Assembly: GCA_041669225.1 (NCBI GenBank)
Contig: JBAYBO010000001.1
Span: forward strand, 1 to 43,092
Reading direction: 5' to 3'
Source: UBA1424 sp041669225
GTDB taxonomy: Bacteria > Bacillota_I > Bacilli_A > RFN20 > CAG-826
DNA length: 43,092 nt
Part shown: piece by piece, positions 1 to 8,353 of the stretch
How the letters are laid out: the number at the start of each line of letters is the position of its first letter
Numbering within the stretch: the stretch's first letter is position 1
The notes under the pieces: generated by a model
Database searches by the model: none
Told to the model about the DNA's origin: nothing
Seen by the model: the letters and a program-made list of their open reading frames with translations, nothing else
Translations under genes and position numbers: made by a program

Positions 1-20
1 GTTAGTTAGCCATGTTATTT

Positions 21-40
21 TACCATTAATGATAATGGTA
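21..40. repeat. 20-base perfect inverted repeat at the left edge
   Basis: TACCATTA and TAATGGTA flank the loop ATGA, just downstream of the comFC stop codon. Neither strand has a T-run after the hairpin, so it is not a standard intrinsic terminator. It could be an mRNA 3' end structure or part of a site cut off by the window edge. Confidence 0.4.
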
Positions 41-48
41 TGCCAAAC

Positions 49-696
49 TTATCTTTCCCCAATATCTGCTACTCTTGAAATGACAAGAACAGATAGTGAT
101 TTTGGGGAGTGGGCTTTTATTATGTTAATACAAGCCTTGATTGTGGATCCGGTTGTCATAACATCGTCAACGAGCAAAATTTGTTTGCCTGTTATTTTAA
201 CGTCACCATTCCAAGCAATAATGTCGCCAATTTTAGCGCGTTCCGCTTGCGCAAGATCAGATTGTTTTCGGTTTTCGGTTTTTATTAGTGCCTTAAGTAT
301 TTTTAGTCCTGTCCTTTTGAAAATTTCTTCAACTTGATTGAAACCTCGTTCTTCGTCGCGACTATAGTGACTTGGCGCGGCAATGATTGAATAGCCACGA
401 AAGTTACTTCTAATCCAAGGCAAATGATAGTCAAGAAAACAAGGGGCGATTTCAATATCGCCACAGCCCTTTAACTTATATAAAACTGACTGGAAAAAGT
501 CATTGTAATCATAAATTGCCCATCCATTCACACCACAAATCTTCACCTTCTCAAAAACGGACGAGAATTGTTCCTGACATTTTTGGCAAATACAAATATC
601 CTGATGAAATATCTGATGAAGATTAATATCTTTGATTGTTTCAAAGCACAGGCGACAGAGTCTTGTTTTTGTCGCGGATTTCGCGAAGGGCTTCAT
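49..696 (-). CDS. comFC: ComFC-like phosphoribosyltransferase-fold competence protein
   Basis: ComFC/GntX-family protein of about 215 residues, needed for natural DNA uptake in Firmicutes, where it partners the ComFA helicase. An N-terminal zinc-binding set is visible (C14, C17, C37, C40). A phosphoribosyltransferase domain follows, with RGFNQ at 117-121 and the PRPP-binding loop LLVDDVMTTGST at 174-185. It lies directly downstream of comFA and overlaps its 3' end by 56 bases. The frame stays open to 750, where an AGGAAGG precedes an ATG, but that start would overlap conserved comFA coding sequence by 110 bases. Family members begin close to the first CxxC, so I prefer the ATG at 696. The family assignment is firm; the start is not. 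Confidence 0.85.
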   Translation of the reverse strand: MKPFAKSATKTRLCRLCFETIKDINLHQIFHQDICICQKCQEQFSSVFEKVKICGVNGWAIYDYNDFFQSVLYKLKGCGDIEIAPCFLDYHLPWIRSNFRGYSIIAAPSHYSRDEERGFNQVEEIFKRTGLKILKALIKTENRKQSDLAQAERAKIGDIIAWNGDVKITGKQILLVDDVMTTGSTIKACINIIKAHSPKSLSVLVISRVADIGER

Positions 697-1789
697 CCAT
701 CCAAATCGTTTTTTTATCTGATAGAAAAATAACTTCACCTTCTGGAGCATCTTTTTTCCTTCCTACCCTGCCTGCTATTTGAATAAGGGCACTAGTTGTA
801 TAGATTTTATGGTCGCTTTCGAACACAATAACTTGAAGATTTTTAACGGTTACTCCTCGTTCTAAAACGGCTGTTGTAACAAGGTATTTGTATTCGCCCT
901 TACGAAAATCATTAATGATTTCTTGACGGTTCTCACGCTTTGAGTGAACAAAAGTTCCACCTCGCACCCACTTTGTGACAAACGATGAAAGATCTTCGCA
1001 TTTGCTTATCGTTGGAGCAAAGATGAAAACCGGCTTATTTTGACTAATAAACAAACGTAATTTACGAATGAGAAAGAAATGTTTCAAAATACCGAGCATC
1101 AAAACAATATTTGGAAGAGGCAGCGGATATCCGTGATAGCGTTTATCAATGGCAATTACTTCTCCTCCTGTCGCTTTGAACTTTGATATTTTCGACGCGG
1201 ATAAAGTTGCGGACATCATAATAAAATTACCTTTACAACTGCGCTTAAACATCGCTTCTAAAACCATATCTCCATGAAACGGGAAGGCGTCGGTTTCATC
1301 CATGATAAGAAGGTCAAAATAGTGTTCATACCGATATAGTTGATGGCAAGTTAGAACAATAATCTCTCCCTGTAAATCCTCATTATTTCCACCATAAACC
1401 GCAACTATTTTGTTTCTCGGAAATACACTTTTTAGTCGCTTATGAATTTCAATTACGACATCGCGACGAGGTATTGCAAAACCAACTTGTTTTCCGGCAA
1501 TCAAAGCTTCTTTTATAACTTCAAAAACGAGTTCGGTTTTCCCTGCACCACACACCGCATTTATTAATACATTTCGCTTATCCTTAATTGCTCTTGTAAT
1601 TCGAGATGATGCCTCGATTTGTTCTGGCGAAAGTTTATAGCGCAAAACTAATTTTGACTGATATGATTTTAGATTATTTTCGGTCGCGCTTATTCCCGAA
1701 AAAACGATACACCTTCGACAATAAGGTTGACCATTTTTATAGCCGATATAGCGCGAATCTTCATTTCCACAAAGTGAGCATTTAAACAT
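641..1789 (-). CDS. comFA: ComFA-like DNA helicase/translocase for competence
   Basis: Superfamily 2 helicase of 382 residues that in the family drives single-stranded DNA through the competence channel using ATP. A four-cysteine zinc finger opens the protein (C4, C7, C24, C27). It is followed by a Walker A motif (AVCGAGKTE), the DETD box of motif II, SAT of motif III and a C-terminal QIAGRVGR motif VI. The frame stays open to 2008, but that extension runs through a terminator and into rpiB. The ATG at 1789 has an AGGTGAT directly upstream and places the zinc finger at the N-terminus as in ComFA. comFC follows with overlap. No DNA-receptor genes are in the window, so competence itself is inferred. 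Confidence 0.9.
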   Translation of the reverse strand: MFKCSLCGNEDSRYIGYKNGQPYCRRCIVFSGISATENNLKSYQSKLVLRYKLSPEQIEASSRITRAIKDKRNVLINAVCGAGKTELVFEVIKEALIAGKQVGFAIPRRDVVIEIHKRLKSVFPRNKIVAVYGGNNEDLQGEIIVLTCHQLYRYEHYFDLLIMDETDAFPFHGDMVLEAMFKRSCKGNFIMMSATLSASKISKFKATGGEVIAIDKRYHGYPLPLPNIVLMLGILKHFFLIRKLRLFISQNKPVFIFAPTISKCEDLSSFVTKWVRGGTFVHSKRENRQEIINDFRKGEYKYLVTTAVLERGVTVKNLQVIVFESDHKIYTTSALIQIAGRVGRKKDAPEGEVIFLSDKKTIWMDEALREIRDKNKTLSPVL

Positions 1790-1810
1790 ATCACCTAATA
1801 TATAAGGAAG

Positions 1811-1842
1811 AAAAAATAAAAAGCCCCGATTTTCATCGAGGC
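1811..1842 (-). terminator. Intrinsic terminator of the prfA-prmC-tsaC-rpiB operon
   Basis: On the minus strand GCCTCGAT and ATCGGGGC pair (8 bp, one G-T) around a GAAA tetraloop, followed by TTTTTATTTTTT. It lies 20 bases past the rpiB stop and just before comFA, so it separates the two units or attenuates readthrough into comFA. Confidence 0.9.
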
Positions 1843-1862
1843 CTAAACTTATAAATATAATG

Positions 1863-2306
1863 TTATTTGTCTTTTTCGATATTTTTAATGATTTCGACAC
1901 GGTTCGCGTGACGTCCACCAGTAAATGATGTTTCAAGAAAAATGTCGACACGACGGATGACATCGTCAAGTTCCATAAATTTTTGTCCAAAAGAAATAAC
2001 ATTAGCATCGTTATGTTCCCTTAAAAGACGAGAAACGGTGTCATTATAGCCAATACCGGCGCGAACGCCCTTAACTTTATTGGCCGCAATCATGACGCCT
2101 TCACCGCTTGTACACACTAATATACCGCGGTCGGCTTCTCCGCTAGAAACTTTTTTGGCAGCCGCAACAGCGTAATCAGGATAATTAACTGATTCATTAG
2201 AAAAAGTACCGACGTCTGTTACATGGAATCCACGTTTTTCTAGATGACGCCGAATCTCGTTTTTGTATTCGAATCCACCATGGTCAGAAGCTACTACAAT
2301 GCGCAT
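1863..2306 (-). CDS. rpiB: Ribose-5-phosphate isomerase B
   Basis: RpiB/LacAB-family isomerase of 147 residues that interconverts ribose 5-phosphate and ribulose 5-phosphate in the pentose phosphate pathway. Visible motifs are ASDHGG at 6-11, DVGT at 31-34, YPDYA at 42-46, C65 followed by SGEG at 67-70, and the HND triplet at 98-100. The length fits the family. The ATG at 2306 is preceded by GGTGG and starts one base after the tsaC stop, so translation is probably coupled; an in-frame GTG at 2318 is less likely. Last gene of a four-gene operon with a strong terminator behind it. A sugar-phosphate isomerase of the LacA/LacB type is the alternative, but no lac genes are nearby. Confidence 0.93.
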   Translation of the reverse strand: MRIVVASDHGGFEYKNEIRRHLEKRGFHVTDVGTFSNESVNYPDYAVAAAKKVSSGEADRGILVCTSGEGVMIAANKVKGVRAGIGYNDTVSRLLREHNDANVISFGQKFMELDDVIRRVDIFLETSFTGGRHANRVEIIKNIEKDK

Positions 2307-2307
2307 A

Positions 2308-2913
2308 TTATTCACCACCAGTCACTTTCATAATATCATCTAAGGAAATATTTCCTTCCCTTAACATAACAATTTTATCATAAGCCGCGATAACTGTCGA
2401 AGGAGTCGCACCTTTTGATTTTCCCAGAACGACAGCAGCAATTTCATTATGAAACTCAGCTATCACTTCTTCACTTGTTGTAAATGGTTTTTGATCGGCG
2501 CGATTCGCACTTGGAACCAAAAGCGGTTTGCCAACTATGCGAATCATGTTACGAACATTTTCATCATCCGGGATACGAATGCCAATATGACCAGTGCCGA
2601 GATCAACCCATTTGGGAACACCTGGCTTAGTGTTTAAAATAATTGTTAATTCACCTGGCAAAAATCGTTGAATGATTCGTCTGGCTTGTTCGTTTACAAA
2701 GGCGTATTTATCGATGTCAGAAATATCTGCACACATTAAAGTGAAAGGCTTATCTGGTATCCGCTTTTTTATTTTAACTAAATTATCAAAAGCGTTTTCA
2801 GAGTCGTGAATAATTCCGAGCCCGTAAACCGTCTCGGTTGGAAAGGCAACTATTTTTCCGGCTTGAAGAAGTTTTGTTGCTTCATCAAATTTAATACTTA
2901 AAATATTTTCCAT
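2308..2913 (-). CDS. tsaC: Threonylcarbamoyl-AMP synthase (TsaC/Sua5/YwlC family)
   Basis: Makes threonylcarbamoyl-AMP from threonine, bicarbonate and ATP, the first step of the universal t6A37 modification of ANN-decoding tRNAs. The 201-residue protein is one YrdC domain with PTETVYGLG near residue 26, KKRIPDKPF, PGELTIIL, GIRIPD and PSAN in order. It is short, lacking most of the C-terminal Sua5 domain of longer Firmicute proteins. It sits between prmC (13-base gap) and rpiB (1-base gap) in a translation-related operon. No clear Shine-Dalgarno precedes the ATG, consistent with coupling to prmC. Confidence 0.93.
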   Translation of the reverse strand: MENILSIKFDEATKLLQAGKIVAFPTETVYGLGIIHDSENAFDNLVKIKKRIPDKPFTLMCADISDIDKYAFVNEQARRIIQRFLPGELTIILNTKPGVPKWVDLGTGHIGIRIPDDENVRNMIRIVGKPLLVPSANRADQKPFTTSEEVIAEFHNEIAAVVLGKSKGATPSTVIAAYDKIVMLREGNISLDDIMKVTGGE

Positions 2914-2926
2914 TGGAATAATTTTA

Positions 2927-3772
2927 CTATGCTTCTATATGAATAGAAAGAATCCGATCCTTGTTATTAATATCTTTTGTTATTTCCCATTTCGCCTTGG
3001 GAATCATCATCTGAATAAGGGTTTCAATATTGTCCTTAATGTCATGGCCAATTTCAAAAACCATGGTAAATGGATAATTACATATCGCTTGATACATCAT
3101 AAAAATTTTTTTATAAAAACTTAATTCGCCGCTATCAACAAGAGCGAGGTATGGTTCATACTTGATAACACTCGGTTCAATCTCCATGAGGTTTGTAATA
3201 TAAGGGGGATTCGAAACAAGAACATCGATTTTAATATTTTGAAAAAGAAGTGGCTCTAAGACATCGCCCTGAATAAGTGAAATTTCTTCATTGTGCAATT
3301 TTGCATTTTCACTCGTTACTTCCAAGGCGTCTTTTGAAACATCGGTTGCGACTATTTTCGCTTTCGGAAAGGCTTTTTTTAGGGTGATAGCGATTATCCC
3401 AGAACCGGTACCAATATCGGCGATAGTCAGGTTATCGGGATTGTGACTCTGCTTAATGATTTGAATTGCTTTGCTTACAACTTCTTCGGTTTCCATTCGC
3501 GGAATTAAAACGCGGTTATCGACAAAGAAGTCGCGCTTCAAAAAACACGCTTTTTGAATAATATATTGATATGGTTCTCCATTTAGAAAACGTGCCAAAT
3601 AGGCTCTAAAAAGAGGCAAATCCCTGATTTCTTCATTTTTTTTCATATAAAAATCAGACATCTCATCATGTCCTTGAATTTCACAAATCAAAGCTCTTAA
3701 AGCGATTTCGTTCTTACGAGCAAACTCGGATTCACGAACAACGTTTTCGTATAAATCATAAATGCTCGGCAT
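2927..3772 (-). CDS. prmC: Peptide chain release factor N5-glutamine methyltransferase
   Basis: Methylates the glutamine of the GGQ motif in release factors using S-adenosylmethionine. The 281-residue protein has the family N-terminal helical region, GEPYQYI near 65-71, the SAM-binding DIGTGSG at 119-125 and the catalytic NPPY at 188-191. It starts one base after the stop of prfA, which encodes its substrate, the usual arrangement. There is no evident ribosome site, so translation is probably coupled to prfA. Confidence 0.95.
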   Translation of the reverse strand: MPSIYDLYENVVRESEFARKNEIALRALICEIQGHDEMSDFYMKKNEEIRDLPLFRAYLARFLNGEPYQYIIQKACFLKRDFFVDNRVLIPRMETEEVVSKAIQIIKQSHNPDNLTIADIGTGSGIIAITLKKAFPKAKIVATDVSKDALEVTSENAKLHNEEISLIQGDVLEPLLFQNIKIDVLVSNPPYITNLMEIEPSVIKYEPYLALVDSGELSFYKKIFMMYQAICNYPFTMVFEIGHDIKDNIETLIQMMIPKAKWEITKDINNKDRILSIHIEA

Positions 3773-3773
3773 A

Positions 3774-4847
3774 TTATTCGCCCAACATTTTTTGTTGCTG
3801 GTCGTAATGAACTAAAGCATCGACAACCTCATCGAGGTCGCCTTCCATTATTCGATCAAGTTTTTGTAAATTAAGTGAAATGCGATGATCAGTCACACGG
3901 TTTTGCGGATAATTGTACGTTCTGATTTTTTCACTTCTTTCACCGGTTCCGACTTTTAGTTTACGTTCAGTACCCATTTTTTCTTCTTGCTCAGCCTGCA
4001 AGTTACTAAGAATTTTTGCTCTTAACATGCGCATTGCTATTTCACGATTTTGCATTTGCGATTTTTCTGTTTGACACGAAACAACAATACCGGATGGAAC
4101 GTGGGTAATGCGAACAGCGCTTTCGGTTTTATTAACGTTTTGACCACCCGCTCCTTGAGAACGATATGTATCGACTTCCAAATCACTTGCATTAATCACG
4201 ACTTCGATTTCATCTGCTTCAGGAATAACGAGGACTGTCGACGTTGACGTATGAATACGTCCAGAGGCTTCGGTGCGAGGAATTCTTTGAACGCGATGAG
4301 CACCGCTTTCAAATTTTAATTTAGAGTATACGCCGGCACCTTTAATCATAAAAGAAACAAGCGAATAACCACCGGCACCCGATGAGTTCTCATCAATCAT
4401 TTGGACTTTCCAGTTATTTCGTTCGGCGTACCTTGTGTACATGCGAAATAAATCACCGGCAAAAATATTTGCTTCATCGCCACCAACCGCTCCACGAATT
4501 TCGACGATGATATTTTTGTCATCGTTTGGGTCCTTCGGCACAAGCATTAGATGTAACTCTTCTTCAATTGCTTCAAGTTTGTGATTGAGTGTATGAAGTT
4601 CTTCTTTGCCGAGTTCTGCTAATTCATCATCGCTATCATCAATCATAGCGAGAGCTTCTCCGCGCTGGTTTAAAAACTTGGCATATTCATCATATTTATC
4701 GCAAATATCAGCTATGTTTGAGCGTTCTTTTGAAAGGCTTTTGAAATGCGAAATATCCCGCATAACATATTCATTAGCAAGTTCTTCATCAATTTCTGCT
4801 AAACGCTTCTTAGTCGCGTCTAGACGTTTTATCATGCTATCTTCCAT
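3774..4847 (-). CDS. prfA: Peptide chain release factor 1
   Basis: Recognises UAA and UAG and triggers peptide release on the ribosome. The 357-residue protein carries the GGQ catalytic motif at 234-236 and the RF1-type tripeptide position PRT at 190-192 (a PxT form, not the SPF of RF2). An in-frame GTG lies six bases upstream, but GAGGAG is spaced five bases from the ATG at 4847, so that ATG is chosen. First gene of the operon with prmC, tsaC and rpiB, transcribed from a good promoter divergent from dnaX. Confidence 0.96.
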   Translation of the reverse strand: MEDSMIKRLDATKKRLAEIDEELANEYVMRDISHFKSLSKERSNIADICDKYDEYAKFLNQRGEALAMIDDSDDELAELGKEELHTLNHKLEAIEEELHLMLVPKDPNDDKNIIVEIRGAVGGDEANIFAGDLFRMYTRYAERNNWKVQMIDENSSGAGGYSLVSFMIKGAGVYSKLKFESGAHRVQRIPRTEASGRIHTSTSTVLVIPEADEIEVVINASDLEVDTYRSQGAGGQNVNKTESAVRITHVPSGIVVSCQTEKSQMQNREIAMRMLRAKILSNLQAEQEEKMGTERKLKVGTGERSEKIRTYNYPQNRVTDHRISLNLQKLDRIMEGDLDEVVDALVHYDQQQKMLGE

Positions 4848-4870
4848 ATACACTCCTCAGCAGCGGTGTG

Positions 4871-4899
4871 ATTATACCATATCCAACCTTTTCTATAAA
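4871..4899 (-). promoter_or_regulatory. Promoter of the prfA operon
   Basis: Perfect -10 TATAAT (4871-4876) preceded by TGG, an extended -10, with a 17-base spacer to TTTATA at 4894-4899 (4 of 6). The predicted start site leaves a leader of about 17 bases containing the GAGGAG ribosome site of prfA. Confidence 0.75.
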
Positions 4900-4946
4900 G
4901 TGTTAGTTTTTTGGCTTAATATTAATATTAAAACGTGATTAATGTC

Positions 4947-4975
4947 TTTAATCAAACTGTATAAATATGTATAAT
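4947..4975 (+). promoter_or_regulatory. Promoter of the dnaX operon
   Basis: TATAAT at 4970-4975 with a 17-base spacer to a weak -35 (TTTAAT, 4947-4952). AGGA at 4983-4986 follows, and the dnaX ATG is at 4994, so the leader is very short. Back to back with the prfA promoter. Confidence 0.65.
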
Positions 4976-4993
4976 TACCAATAGGATAAAGAA

Positions 4994-6808
4994 ATGGCAT
5001 ATAAAGCTCTCTACAGGACTTATCGCCCCAAAACCTTTTTAGAGGTGGCGGGCCAAAAACACATCGTTAAGACGATTGAAAATGCATTGGCTAACAACAA
5101 GATCGCTCATGCATATCTTTTTTGCGGTCCGCGCGGCACGGGCAAGACTTCCATGGCAAAACTTTTTGCTAAGTCTTTAAACTGTGAGGAAAGCTTTGGC
5201 CATCAATGCAATCAATGTGGCAATTGTCTCAGCGTTAACGATGGCTCTCATCCTGATGTCATTGAAATCGACGCCGCCAGCAACAATGGTGTTGAAGAAG
5301 TTCGCGACTTAATTGAAAAAGTCAAATACTTACCAATCAAAGGTAAATACAAAGTATATATTATCGACGAGGTTCATATGATGACCAGTGGAGCCTTTAA
5401 TGCTTTACTCAAAACGCTTGAAGAACCACCCGCTCATGTTGTTTTTATTCTAGCAACAACCGAGCCACATAAAGTCATACCAACAATTGTTTCGCGCTGC
5501 CAGCGCTATGACTTCACCAAAGTCGAAGATGACGCTATCCGCGAAAAAATGGTGGAAATACTTAATCTTGAGGAAATCAATTATGATATTCCGGCGATTA
5601 ATGCAATTATCGACCTCGCTGATGGTGGGGTTCGCGATGCGCTTTCAATACTTGAACACGTTCTAGCCTACGCAGGGAACACAATTAAAGAAAAAGACGT
5701 GTTTGATCTTTTTGGACTTGCCTCCACTAAGGAAAAATTAGATTTAGTTAAGGCTATTGCCAAAGGCGATGTTAAAGATGTTTTGAAAAGAATGGAATCA
5801 TTTATCGCTTCTGGCATCGATATCAAAAGGTTGACGACAAACCTTCTCGACGTTTTAAAAGATGCCCTTATTTATAGCAGAACCGAAGAACAAATTCTTC
5901 TTTCGGTTTTGACTGAAAAAGATGTTTTATCATTAATCGAATTAATAAGTGTTGATCGTTTAAACGAAATGATTGAAATACTGCTTAAAGCCCAAAATGA
6001 CTTTAAGGTTGTTTCAAACATTCGTTCGCTGTTCGAGTTAGTTTTACTTCGCCTTACAACTTCCTCAGTTAAAAAAGTGCCAATTGATGATGATACTGTT
6101 CATGAAATTAGAAAACCTGACAATAAGTCGATTGTTAAGCAAGAAGCCAAAAAGGAAGATTCAATTATAAAAAAGATTGAACCAGTCACAATCGATACAC
6201 TACAACCTGAGATAGAAAGACTAATTGAACAACCAAAAGCGATTGAGCCCGCACCACTTGTCGAAACGAATGGTTCGACAGTTCCATCGTGGCTTCTTGA
6301 AGACGAGATGGCAATTGACGAAAAAAATAGACCAGCAATCGAAGTCAAAAGCAAAGACAAGAATCAACCAAGCCAGTGCACAATTAATGTCGCTGGTGAG
6401 AAAAATACGCTTGATGATGAGACGCTGATAAAGATTATGGTTCTCGGAGATAAAGAGGAACGACAAAATATTAGCAAAAAATGGGATGAATTCAATGGTT
6501 TAGTCGCTCATCCCCGTTATGGACTAGTCGCATCTCTTCTTAAAGATGGAAGACCATATATCGTCGCTAAAAATGTTCTCGTTCTTGAATACGACTTCGA
6601 TTGTCTAGCAGAAAGAATTAACATTACGACCAACCAAGAAGCGATAGTCGAATTAATGAAGGGCATAGTCGGTCGCGAATTATTTGTTTATGCTATTGTA
6701 AGAAGCGAAGCTTTACGATTACAAAAATCATTCTTTAACCTTAGACAACTTAATCGCTTGCCAAAAGCAAAAGATATCCAATTAGACCTTAAAGGAGCAA
6801 CTATATGA
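4994..6808 (+). CDS. dnaX: DNA polymerase III tau/gamma subunit (clamp loader ATPase)
   Basis: Motor subunit of the sliding-clamp loader. The 604-residue protein has Walker A GPRGTGKT at 45-52, a zinc module (C64, C72, C75, C78), DEVH Walker B and the SRC arginine-finger motif. A charged linker at about 370-460 and a C-terminal tau-type domain follow. Length matches Firmicute DnaX. An A6 tract near 6071-6076 is not a proper X-XXY-YYZ slippery site in frame, so I see no support for a programmed gamma frameshift. Its last codons overlap ybaB in ATGA. First gene of a seven-gene plus-strand operon. Confidence 0.96.
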   Translation: MAYKALYRTYRPKTFLEVAGQKHIVKTIENALANNKIAHAYLFCGPRGTGKTSMAKLFAKSLNCEESFGHQCNQCGNCLSVNDGSHPDVIEIDAASNNGVEEVRDLIEKVKYLPIKGKYKVYIIDEVHMMTSGAFNALLKTLEEPPAHVVFILATTEPHKVIPTIVSRCQRYDFTKVEDDAIREKMVEILNLEEINYDIPAINAIIDLADGGVRDALSILEHVLAYAGNTIKEKDVFDLFGLASTKEKLDLVKAIAKGDVKDVLKRMESFIASGIDIKRLTTNLLDVLKDALIYSRTEEQILLSVLTEKDVLSLIELISVDRLNEMIEILLKAQNDFKVVSNIRSLFELVLLRLTTSSVKKVPIDDDTVHEIRKPDNKSIVKQEAKKEDSIIKKIEPVTIDTLQPEIERLIEQPKAIEPAPLVETNGSTVPSWLLEDEMAIDEKNRPAIEVKSKDKNQPSQCTINVAGEKNTLDDETLIKIMVLGDKEERQNISKKWDEFNGLVAHPRYGLVASLLKDGRPYIVAKNVLVLEYDFDCLAERINITTNQEAIVELMKGIVGRELFVYAIVRSEALRLQKSFFNLRQLNRLPKAKDIQLDLKGATI

Positions 6809-7110
6809 ACATGCAAAATTTATTAGCGCAAGCCCAAAAAATGCAGCGTGAACTAAAAAAAGCCCAGGAAGACTTAGCCCAGGAAGAGTTCTCTGTTTCA
6901 AAGGGTGGAGCAGTAACTGTCGTTTTTTATGGAGACCGCAAAATCAAAAAAATCGATATCGATTCCGCAGCTCTTGAAGTCGATAACAAAGAGATGATTG
7001 AAGAGATGCTTAAACTTGCCATCGATGAAGCGTTAAAGAATATCAAACTGGCCGAAGACGAAATTAATGTGCGCATTACGGGCCGTGCCGAAGGAATGTT
7101 AGGTTTCTAA
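6805..7110 (+). CDS. ebfC: YbaB/EbfC-family nucleoid-associated DNA-binding protein
   Basis: Small (101 residues) homodimeric DNA-binding protein of the YbaB/EbfC family, encoded between dnaX and recR in most bacteria. It begins with the typical MNMQNLLAQAQKMQ helix, followed by a sheet region with GGAVTV and the C-terminal RAEGMLGF. AAAGGAG precedes the start, which overlaps the dnaX stop by four bases (ATGA), and its own stop overlaps the recR start. Its precise role in recombination or nucleoid structure is known only in outline. Confidence 0.94.
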   Translation: MNMQNLLAQAQKMQRELKKAQEDLAQEEFSVSKGGAVTVVFYGDRKIKKIDIDSAALEVDNKEMIEEMLKLAIDEALKNIKLAEDEINVRITGRAEGMLGF

Positions 7111-7706
7111 TGAAAGATTTAAAATCTTTGACACGTTTAATCGAATCTTTCAACAAACTTCCGAGTGTCGGACGAAAATCAGCTGAAAGAATGGCTTTGG
7201 CCATTTTGGAAATGGATGAAGAAAACGTCAAAGAATTTTCTCTAGCTTTAGAAGGAGTAAAAAAAGCGATTCATTCCTGTCCCATTTGCGGTCTTTATAC
7301 TGAAGATGAAAAATGTGAAATTTGTTGCGATGAAGATAGGGACGAAAAGACACTTATTGTCGTCTCTTCTTACCGCGATGTTTATGCTTTCGAAAAACTC
7401 AATTCCTTCAAAGGTCGCTATCACATTCTCGGCGGAGTATTAAGTGCTGTCGCCGGAATTGGAATCGAAGACTTAAATATTGATTCGCTTTTAGAAAGAA
7501 TTGAAAACAATCATGTCCAAGAAATAATTTTGGCCACCAACCCGACCATCGAAGGAGAGACGACTGCGCTTTTTATTGGCAAACTACTCGAAGGTAAAGG
7601 CGTTGAAGTCACGCGACTAGCATACGGGCTTCCAATGGGTGGACACGTTGATTATGCCGATTCGCTAACACTTAACAAAGCGCTTGAAGGTCGCCGTAAA
7701 CTATAG
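7110..7706 (+). CDS. recR: Recombination mediator RecR
   Basis: Works with RecF/RecO to load RecA at gaps. The 198 residues show the helix-hairpin-helix start (LPSVGRKSAERMA), a zinc finger with C57, C60, C69 and C72, then a Toprim domain and a C-terminal YGLPMGGHVDYAD segment. Stop and start with ybaB overlap as TAATG. Length and order match the family. Confidence 0.96.
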   Translation: MKDLKSLTRLIESFNKLPSVGRKSAERMALAILEMDEENVKEFSLALEGVKKAIHSCPICGLYTEDEKCEICCDEDRDEKTLIVVSSYRDVYAFEKLNSFKGRYHILGGVLSAVAGIGIEDLNIDSLLERIENNHVQEIILATNPTIEGETTALFIGKLLEGKGVEVTRLAYGLPMGGHVDYADSLTLNKALEGRRKL

Positions 7707-7717
7707 GAGGAATCATT

Positions 7718-8353
7718 ATGTTTATTACATTTGAAGGTCCAGAAGGTAGCGGTAAAACTAGTGTCGCTAACGAAATAGTCCGCATTCTTATATCCAAAGG
7801 ATATGATGTTTTGTATACTCGCGAACCAGGTGGAACGCCAATCGCCGAAGAAATTCGCAATATCATTCTCGATAAAAAGAATACTGCGCTTGACGCTCGG
7901 GCTGAGGCTTTACTTTATGCCGCTAGCCGCCGACAGCACCTTGTTGAAAAGGTTTGGCCGGCTCTTAACGAAGGTAAAATTGTTATTAGTGATCGTTTCC
8001 TCGATTCATCTTTAGCCTATCAAGGCGCTGGGCGAAATATCGGCGTTGACAATGTTTTAAATATCAATCTATTTGCCACCGAAGGCACATATCCGGATTT
8101 AACCTTGCTTTTTGACATAACACCCGAAAAGGGTTTGGAGCGCATTGCCATCAATAAAAAGAGAGAGGTTAACCGTTTAGATCTCGAGGCCCTTGATTTT
8201 CATCGTCAGGTTCGTGAAGCTTTTCTCGAACTGGCCAAAAAATATCAGGATCGCTATGTTATAATCGATGCTTCAAAAACCCTTCCGGAAGTTGTTGGGG
8301 CGGCTCTAAACGTGATTCAAAGTCGCTTGGAGCAAAAGCATGCTCGCCTCTGA
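7718..8353 (+). CDS. tmk: Thymidylate kinase
   Basis: Phosphorylates dTMP to dTDP. The 211-residue protein has the P-loop FEGPEGSGKTS near the N-terminus, the REPGGTP substrate motif and DRFLDSSLAYQG. A strong AGGAGG ribosome site lies nine bases before the ATG, so it is translated independently of recR. Its 3' end overlaps holB by 14 bases. The recR-tmk-holB order is usual in Firmicutes, but the small genes often found between them (yaaL, bofA, yaaQ, yaaR) are absent here. Confidence 0.96.
   Translation: MFITFEGPEGSGKTSVANEIVRILISKGYDVLYTREPGGTPIAEEIRNIILDKKNTALDARAEALLYAASRRQHLVEKVWPALNEGKIVISDRFLDSSLAYQGAGRNIGVDNVLNINLFATEGTYPDLTLLFDITPEKGLERIAINKKREVNRLDLEALDFHRQVREAFLELAKKYQDRYVIIDASKTLPEVVGAALNVIQSRLEQKHARL

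Noticed and set aside
641..2008. Longer ComFA beginning at 2008
   Set aside because: The first 73 codons lie over rpiB and its terminator and do not resemble ComFA; the zinc finger begins at the ATG at 1789.
6066..6082. A6 run in dnaX as a possible programmed frameshift giving a gamma subunit
   Set aside because: In frame the bases are GTT AAA AAA GTG, which does not form an X-XXY-YYZ slippery heptamer, and no stimulating stem is evident.
6100..6466. Open frames antisense or out of frame within dnaX and other long genes
   Set aside because: They overlap well-supported conserved genes, have no ribosome sites and show biased shadow compositions.
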